NCBI GenBank assembly: GCA_035041965.1
Contig: JAPYMA010000193.1
Location: 124,001 to 188,000 of the forward strand
Length of the DNA: 64,000 nucleotides
Source: Anisakis pegreffii
Taxonomy: Eukaryota; Nematoda; Chromadorea; Rhabditida; Anisakidae
Direction: 5' to 3'
Below, one piece after another: positions 58,886 to 64,000 of the stretch. How positions within the stretch are numbered: position 1 is the stretch's first letter; every line of letters begins with the position of its first letter. The translations under genes were made by a program, and so were the position numbers. The notes under the pieces are model-generated. The model saw only the letters and a program-made list of their open reading frames with translations. It was not told the origin of the DNA and did no database searches.

Positions 58886-59434
58886 GTACTTTCGTTCTTA
58901 ATAAATATCGTTGTATGTCTACTGAATGGGGTTGAACATCCCAATTCTTCAACTTTCATTTACTATTATGGTGCATTACTTTATTTCACTGCAACCTTTG
59001 ATGTCGGTTCAATGAACGGAACATTGAAAATGAATAAATTTATCAGTATAATTACTGTTATTGTAAGTGTTATAAAGTAGTATTATTATTGAGAAAACAT
59101 CAATATTTTTATCGCTTTATCCATATTTTCGTTTGATTGCAACAAAAGCGATAAAAAGACAAAGCGAAAAAGAGGACAAAGTTATTAATAGTGAGAAGAG
59201 TTTTGGCTTTATCTAATGCATAACAACAAATGTCGACAAATTTTTGAACGAACACAGTTGTTAAATGCACAAAATAGTTTCTAATTGGTCAAGACATGAA
59301 GCTGTTATTAATAAACGTTGAAAGAGCACTGCTTCCCAGAACAGTACGCAACAGTTTATGTGCAACCTTATTATCGTTCATTAAGATTATGGGAGATGGA
59401 ACATTTTGGTGTTGCTATTTTAATATGCTTTAGC
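58886..59434. other. Probable intron or flank between DOMON exon 3 and the retroelement
   Basis: Begins with a GTACTT donor. An open stretch to 59080 continues the exon 3 frame in part but does not resemble DOMON, so I read it as intron. No acceptor followed by a DOMON-like continuation was found. Confidence 0.4.
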
Positions 59435-59439
59435 GTCAG
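59435..59439. repeat. Target-site duplication, left
   Basis: GTCAG, identical to 63753-63757 on the other side of the element. Five-base duplications are usual for BEL/Pao integrases. Confidence 0.85.
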
Positions 59440-59544
59440 TGTCGCACGCTAGCGAATTGATAAGTCATTAGATAGAGATCATTGATGCGACTGTTTGCCT
59501 TCATTAAATAGTATTTGATAAGGTCATTAATTGTTTATCTCACT

Positions 59545-59553
59545 TATATAAAA
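59545..59553 (+). promoter_or_regulatory. TATA box of the LTR promoter
   Basis: TATATAAAA about 105 bp into the LTR and unchanged in the right LTR near 63173. It is the natural start of U3/R transcription in this element. Confidence 0.55.
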
Positions 59554-59776
59554 AGCAATTGACCTCTCTTTAAACTATCCGTTTCCCATTCATTAACCCC
59601 ATCATAAAGTTTGCTTATCCTACAATTGTGTCTTTGTTGTGCCGATTTTATGTGCGTACTGGACGCAATAAGCGGCACATCCTTTCCAAACTTGGCATAT
59701 GGTAATCTTAATAATCACATGTTGTAATCAATCCGGAGAACCCCGCCCCTCTCCGGGTTCGCCTCATAACAGATAC

Positions 59777-59920
59777 CCCAGTGTGACAAAGATATTGCTC
59801 AAGCAAAGGCTGTGGGCACCGCATCCCCTCGGAGATCTCCCACCACCGCTCTTCCCAGTGTGATAAATATATTGCCCAAGCAACGGCTGTGGGCACCCCA
59901 TCCCCTCGGAGACCTCCTGT
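59777..59920 (+). repeat. Tandem units inside the LTR, period about 77 bp
   Basis: Each unit starts CCCAGTGTGA and includes CAAGCAA.GGCTGTGGGCACC and CCCCTCGGAGA. The same pair exists in the right LTR (about 63441-63584), so the duplication predates this insertion. Confidence 0.75.
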
Positions 59921-60085
59921 CAATCCACTCAACTCACTGTGACTACCAACCTACCCTAAGCAAAGGCTGCTGGCTTTCGAGCTCCAATCAACCCAACCAC
60001 TCCAATCGACTATTGTTTGCATCATATTATTGTGTTCTTCACTAATAAATTTATTCAATCCAATCTACCCCTTTTTTTGTTCGAC

Positions 60086-60826
60086 ATGGATCGTCTACAA
60101 GCCGCCAACCCAGTCGTCCCGCCGCAGGCATCACCAACAGCCCATTTGAGAATGACTGTTGAACCTTATTTAAATGAATGCACACCCCTACTGGATGATG
60201 CAGATTCCTATCTGCAGTTCCACATTGACGAGACGTTGTCGTCAATGGAACAAATTTCCAGTCTCCAGCAAGCTAGACGAGCAGCTTCCTATGCTTGCGT
60301 CTTGTTGAAGGAGAAAGAACAATGTCTCCGCACCTTGTTCGACGAATGGAAAGATATAATTCGTTCGCTATCACCTGAAGATAGCGAAGAGACCGTGCAC
60401 TCGGAATATTCCTCATTCCATGCTATGAGTGTAAACCCAAACGGTCTCAGAGCAACTCTTTCACACGTCACAACAATCATCCATAAACTACATTTCTTGG
60501 ATGAAGATCTCCACGATCTTGAAAATCGAATCCGCTCGAACCTTTCCCCCGCACCTAGTCGCCAATTGCTGCAATCCCCACAATTGTCAGCGACTACAAC
60601 TCAACAAAAAGCTGAACCACCTATTATCCAACGCCAACCGTCACAAGTCTCCACAGATGCATACGTTCAATCAACTCATCTACCGAATACAATCACAGCT
60701 CGTCTACCGCAACTCCAATTGCCAACATTCGACGGCAAACCAGGTGAGTGGTTTGAATTCTGGCAACTTTTCGAAGCCACCGTCGATATTCACCCCTCGC
60801 AAATGTCGAGAAATTTGCGTACCTAA
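60086..60826 (+). CDS. Retrotransposon gag, first frame
   Basis: Starts at the ATG overlapping the LTR end (MDRLQAANP) and runs 246 codons. The N-terminal half is helical, as in capsid-type proteins. Near 60711 the DUF1759 region begins (LPQLQLPTFDGKPGEWFEFW), the standard gag core of BEL/Pao elements. The frame stops at TAA 60824-60826 while DUF1759 similarity continues in the next frame back. A slippery heptamer AAATTTG lies in phase at 60811-60817. The interruption may be a programmed shift or a small deletion. Confidence 0.85.
   Translation: MDRLQAANPVVPPQASPTAHLRMTVEPYLNECTPLLDDADSYLQFHIDETLSSMEQISSLQQARRAASYACVLLKEKEQCLRTLFDEWKDIIRSLSPEDSEETVHSEYSSFHAMSVNPNGLRATLSHVTTIIHKLHFLDEDLHDLENRIRSNLSPAPSRQLLQSPQLSATTTQQKAEPPIIQRQPSQVSTDAYVQSTHLPNTITARLPQLQLPTFDGKPGEWFEFWQLFEATVDIHPSQMSRNLRT
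60087..60104 (+). other. Presumptive primer-binding site
   Basis: The sequence immediately after the LTR starts TGG, as expected for pairing with a tRNA CCA end, and overlaps the gag start codon region. I could not match it to a specific tRNA. Confidence 0.35.
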
Positions 60827-62922
60827 CCAGCTGCTTACGAGGTCAAGCAAAACTCGTAGCGGCAGGCTACCCACGTCGAGCGGAGAGCTATCGTCCTCTA
60901 ATCGATGCTCTCCATCAACAGTTCGGCAACCTTGATGCGCTTGAACGCAGTCTTCAAGTGCAACTGCGTCAATTGCGCAACCCCTCTCATACTTCGATTG
61001 ATCTTAAAGAATTTCATAACGATGTTTCTCGCATTCTAAACCATATGCGTATTGCTGACATCGATACTGAACAGCGGCAAATATTATTCGAGCTAGAAGA
61101 ACATTTGCCTGAAGCAACACGGCTTCTCATGTATTCATCGAAGCAAAAATGTGCCCATTATTCGACTTCTGATTTCCTTCGAATTTTGTTAGAAACGGCT
61201 CAAATGCTGGAAGCTGTGCAACCTCTTGCACGCTGCAGCAGCCGCTCTGAACATGTTAATCAATCGCAAATGCCAATTCGCAGAAAAATACCACAAATAT
61301 CGATGCGATCATTTGCGTCTTCTTCACCAATGCAAACCGCATCATCAAATAAATTTCGTCAGCAACGATTCTCTAATATTAATCAACAACCACCACCAGT
61401 AAACTTCAGTCGACAGCAACAGTCCACGAACCTAATTCGTAACTCCAGACAAACTCCAACTGTACCATGTGCTTTCTGTAACGCCGCACATTGGCACAGC
61501 GAATGTCGACAATATTCGACTATTCAACAACGTAATAATCGGGCCCGACAACTAAACCTTTGCTTCAAGTGTCTTAAGCCTGGACATACAATTCTAAATT
61601 GTCCTCGTTCAAGAAATTGTTACTATTGCCACGGTCCACACAACACTGTCTTATGCTCTATGCAATCAACACAACGGCCAGCAATATCTCATACTCATCT
61701 AGCTGTGGCCGAAACTATTCCAAATGCAACGTCTTCTAACAGTGCCGCAGTAACCACTTCTCAACACAACGTTATTCATCCATCTACCGTACTGCTATTA
61801 TGGGGTACAACAAAAACTTATAATCCAATACTGCCTCAAAGCCTAAAAACTACCAGAATATTCTTGGACCAAGGCAGCCAAACAACGTTCGTTACGGAAC
61901 GATTTGCGAAGTCACTCGGCTTCTCACTAAACAACAAAAAACCTCTTATCATCCATGGAGTTGGCGATGTCGATGGCAATCAATACAACAGTGCGAAAAT
62001 ATTCTTTGGTATTCGACTAGCAGATGGATCAAACCACATCGTCGAAGCCTCAACTCTTCCAAAAGTTACAGCTAAGTTTCTTCATGCATCAATTACACCA
62101 ACAGATTTACCAACACTTTGGAACGATATGTCAAGCGAATTTCCTTTGCCGTTATACGAAGATGAACCGGACATACTCATTGGCTCCAACTTCGCATCGG
62201 TCATCGACTTACACGCAATCAAGCAGCTTCGATGTGGCTTCACTCTATACGACTCCACAATTGGACCAATCGTTGGTGGCGCTGGAAGAATCCCCACCAA
62301 ATATCAACACAAATATTCGAACCAAGCAAACACTGTTTTGGTTGGTAGCGTTCCGTTCTTTGTGGCGAACAGCGATACCAGCAATTATAACGATAACAAA
62401 CCTCCAACAACATCGAAAGAAATTACACCCTCTCCAAACGCGCAAATTGCAAAAGAATCGAGCACAGCTCCATCTATCACAGTTCTAACGCCAGAACAAA
62501 TATCGAAAGCTTCAATCCCTATCACCCAAGGCAAGTTTCAAAGACCTCAGTCCATACAAACTGAACTGAACAGATTAATAAATGAGGATCCCCAGACATC
62601 CTTCCCACAGGCAGCAGCAAACTATAAGCATCAAGGAAACAGACTCGTCCGCGCATTCGCCGCAAAGAAAGCGAAAGTGCCGTCGGACTGTCGCTACCGC
62701 GAGAGAGAAATCCACCCGAATATACAACAACCACCCGAATATGCAACAACAGCCGATGCCAGATACCGAACGCACCGCCCTTATACAACAGACAGGACAA
62801 TTCGGCCGTTATCTCATCACCCATACAAACCACCTGCAATCCCAAACTCGCTCAGAGGGCCCCCCAACGCAAAAACCACCGCAATTCCAGCAACTTGTGA
62901 TCACCTCGTTAGATCAGAGTAG
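60808..62922 (+). CDS. Gag core, zinc knuckles and DUF1758 protease, second frame, pol truncated
   Basis: An open frame in phase 1 continues the DUF1759 gag core, then has three Cys-His motifs: CAFCNAAHWHSEC, CFKCLKPGHTILNC (classic CCHC) and CYYCHGPHNTVLC, near 61470-61660. A DUF1758 retropepsin follows, with active-site motif LDQGSQTTFV (Asp-Gln-Gly instead of the usual Asp-Ser/Thr-Gly) near 61865. After about 62340 the sequence turns into Ser/Thr/Pro/Gln-rich tail. Reverse transcriptase, RNase H, integrase and the downstream domains are missing, which points to an internal deletion. The last 300 bp are also open in another frame (62582-62974) with more basic content, so the deletion may have changed frame. 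Confidence 0.8.
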   Translation, partial: EKFAYLTSCLRGQAKLVAAGYPRRAESYRPLIDALHQQFGNLDALERSLQVQLRQLRNPSHTSIDLKEFHNDVSRILNHMRIADIDTEQRQILFELEEHLPEATRLLMYSSKQKCAHYSTSDFLRILLETAQMLEAVQPLARCSSRSEHVNQSQMPIRRKIPQISMRSFASSSPMQTASSNKFRQQRFSNINQQPPPVNFSRQQQSTNLIRNSRQTPTVPCAFCNAAHWHSECRQYSTIQQRNNRARQLNLCFKCLKPGHTILNCPRSRNCYYCHGPHNTVLCSMQSTQRPAISHTHLAVAETIPNATSSNSAAVTTSQHNVIHPSTVLLLWGTTKTYNPILPQSLKTTRIFLDQGSQTTFVTERFAKSLGFSLNNKKPLIIHGVGDVDGNQYNSAKIFFGIRLADGSNHIVEASTLPKVTAKFLHASITPTDLPTLWNDMSSEFPLPLYEDEPDILIGSNFASVIDLHAIKQLRCGFTLYDSTIGPIVGGAGRIPTKYQHKYSNQANTVLVGSVPFFVANSDTSNYNDNKPPTTSKEITPSPNAQIAKESSTAPSITVLTPEQISKASIPITQGKFQRPQSIQTELNRLINEDPQTSFPQAAANYKHQGNRLVRAFAAKKAKVPSDCRYREREIHPNIQQPPEYATTADARYRTHRPYTTDRTIRPLSHHPYKPPAIPNSLRGPPNAKTTAIPATCDHLVRSE
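60811..60863 (+). promoter_or_regulatory. Candidate -1 frameshift signal
   Basis: Slippery heptamer A AAT TTG at 60811-60817, read in the gag phase, then 12 nt, then a potential stem with left arm 60830-60841 and right arm 60853-60863 (core TACGAG/CTCGTA, one bulge). The -1 frame is the one that continues DUF1759. Most BEL/Pao elements have one frame, so this is a hypothesis. Confidence 0.4.
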
Positions 62923-63067
62923 CTGGCCTTCGTTCTGTGATCATTATTGTTTTGTTATTCTGATCCATGATTAATTGTATTCGAACCCAAATTCCCGTCT
63001 CAATCCAATAGCCCTCAATAATGAATAATCTTGTCCGCTAAAAATGTGTCACCGTTGTCGTCGGGAG

Positions 63068-63752
63068 TGTCGCACGCTAGCGAATTGATAAGTCATTAGA
63101 TAGAGATCATTGATGCGATTGTTTGCCTTCATTAAATAGTATTTGATAAGGTCATTAATTGTTTATCTCACTTATATAAAAAGCAATTGACCTCTCTTTA
63201 AACTATCCGTTTCCCATTCATTAACCCCATCATAAAGTTTGCTTATCCTACAATTGTGTCTTTGTTGTGCCGATTTTATGTGCGTACTGGACGCAATAAG
63301 CGGCACATCCTTTCCAAACTTGGCATATGGTAATCTTAATAATCACATATTGTAATCAATATTGTAATCAACCAGACTTCGCATGTTGTAATCAATCCGG
63401 AGAACCCCGCCCCTCTCCGGGTTCGCCTCATAACAGATACCCCAGTGTGACAAAGATATTGCTCAAGCAAAGGCTGTGGGCACCCCATCCCCTCGGAGAT
63501 CTCCCACCACCGCTCTTCCCAGTGTGATAAATATATTGCCCAAGCAACGGCTGTGGGCACCCCATCCCCTCGGAGACCTCCTATCAATCCACTCAACTCA
63601 CTGTGACTACCAACCTACCCTAAGCAAAGGCTGCTGGCTTTCGAGCTCCAACCAACACAACCACTCCAATCGACTATTGTTTGCGTTACACTATTGCGTT
63701 CTTCACTAATAAACTTATTCAATCCAACTCAAATCCTTTTTCTTGTTCGACA
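63068..63752 (+). repeat. Right LTR (685 bp)
   Basis: Nearly identical by eye to the left LTR. The main difference is 36 nt at 63349-63384, present only here and containing a duplicated ATTGTAATCA word. The difference shows that the two LTRs were not homogenised at insertion, or that one changed soon after. Confidence 0.9.
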
Positions 63753-63757
63753 GTCAG
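63753..63757. repeat. Target-site duplication, right
   Basis: GTCAG, matching 59435-59439. Confidence 0.85.
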
Positions 63758-64000
63758 AGCATTTCGTCTTCGCAAAACGCTTCAGCTGCATTACTTTAGA
63801 CAATAAACGAATTGTCATTCGGATATTTAAGTAGCAGTGAATTGACTAATGACGTATCAAATACGCTAAGGTGAAGGGAATGAATGGACATTTATTAATG
63901 AGGAAATAATAAAATAAATTATAGCCAGTGAAAGAAATGAGTAAAGTAAACGCTGCAATTCTCAAAAGTTATGTCATTGGGTGAGATATGTCAACAGCGA
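63758..64000. other. Flank of the retroelement
   Basis: AT-rich sequence to the window end. No exon of the DOMON gene is recognisable in it. Confidence 0.4.

Larger units (their letters stand above)
59440..60086 (+). repeat. Left LTR (647 bp)
   Basis: Begins TGTCGCACG and ends TTGTTCGACA. Contains a TATATAAAA box at 59545-59553, a CCGGAGA/TCTCCGG hairpin at 59733-59756, two tandem units of about 77 bp starting at 59777 and 59854, and AATAAA at 60044-60049. The gag ATG begins on the last LTR base. Confidence 0.9.
59440..63752 (+). mobile_element. Non-autonomous BEL/Pao-type LTR retrotransposon
   Basis: A 4313-bp element bounded by two TG...CA long terminal repeats (59440-60086 and 63068-63752) and a GTCAG target duplication. 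The interior encodes BEL/Pao-type gag (DUF1759), three Cys-His knuckles and an aspartic protease (DUF1758), after which the pol region runs directly into a low-complexity tail. I find no reverse transcriptase, RNase H or integrase, and no YxDD motif, so the element depends on other copies for mobilisation. A good poly-purine tract is not evident before the right LTR; only GGGAG adjoins it. The near-identical LTRs and intact target duplication indicate a recent insertion. Confidence 0.92.

Overview
This is a window from an AT-rich animal genome. It has GT-AG introns of a few hundred to a few thousand bases, a tRNA gene with internal Pol III boxes, and a BEL/Pao-type LTR retrotransposon. I infer a nematode. 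The main reason is a DOMON-domain secreted protein that starts like nematode members of that family (signal peptide followed by QFDPSDCG). The helicase, lipoyl synthase and RGP1 orthologues are clearly metazoan but do not fix the phylum. All gene models were spliced by hand from the sequence. Exon coordinates are given wherever donor, acceptor and reading phase agree.

Layout. 1-7.5 kb: no convincing gene, only repeat remnants, including a short inverted-repeat element at the left edge. 7.6-13.4 kb (minus): DDX23/PRP28 spliceosomal helicase, 12 exons, without its C-terminal exons in this window. 13.4-24.7 kb: mostly non-coding, with a transposon-derived island at 15.7-17.6 kb (a MITE-like element, two diverged copies of another repeat, a BED-finger remnant) and a few weak coding-like patches. 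24.8-27.8 kb (plus): 3' exons of a low-complexity protein with two RFxV motifs of the kind bound by OSR1/SPAK kinases. 29.2-32.2 kb (minus): RGP1, subunit of the Rab6 exchange factor. 34.0-37.3 kb (minus): complete seven-exon gene for a tandem OB-fold/cold-shock-like protein that I cannot name. 38.7-45.6 kb (minus): complete eight-exon lipoyl synthase (371 aa), with a long perfect-looking hairpin in one intron. 48.8 kb: tRNA-Ser(UGA). 50.2-52.1 kb (plus): unknown coiled-coil protein. 52.6-54.1 kb (minus): NAA80-like actin N-terminal acetyltransferase with a poly-proline loop. 58.3-58.9 kb (plus): start of the DOMON gene. 59.4-63.8 kb (plus): a 4.3-kb LTR retrotransposon with a 5-bp target-site duplication, which has gag, zinc knuckles and protease but no reverse transcriptase, RNase H or integrase.

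The genes do not form one pathway. They are housekeeping functions (splicing, lipoate synthesis, Golgi Rab activation, actin maturation) plus lineage-specific proteins. Two gene pairs are tail-to-tail (RFxV gene/RGP1 and coiled-coil gene/NAA80). The points most worth a second look are the non-autonomous retroelement with a canonical -1 slippery heptamer exactly at its gag/pol frame change, the 33-bp-arm hairpin in the lipoyl synthase intron, a duplicated fragment of helicase exon 2 in the adjacent intron, the missing 3' end of the helicase, and the unnamed tandem OB-fold protein.
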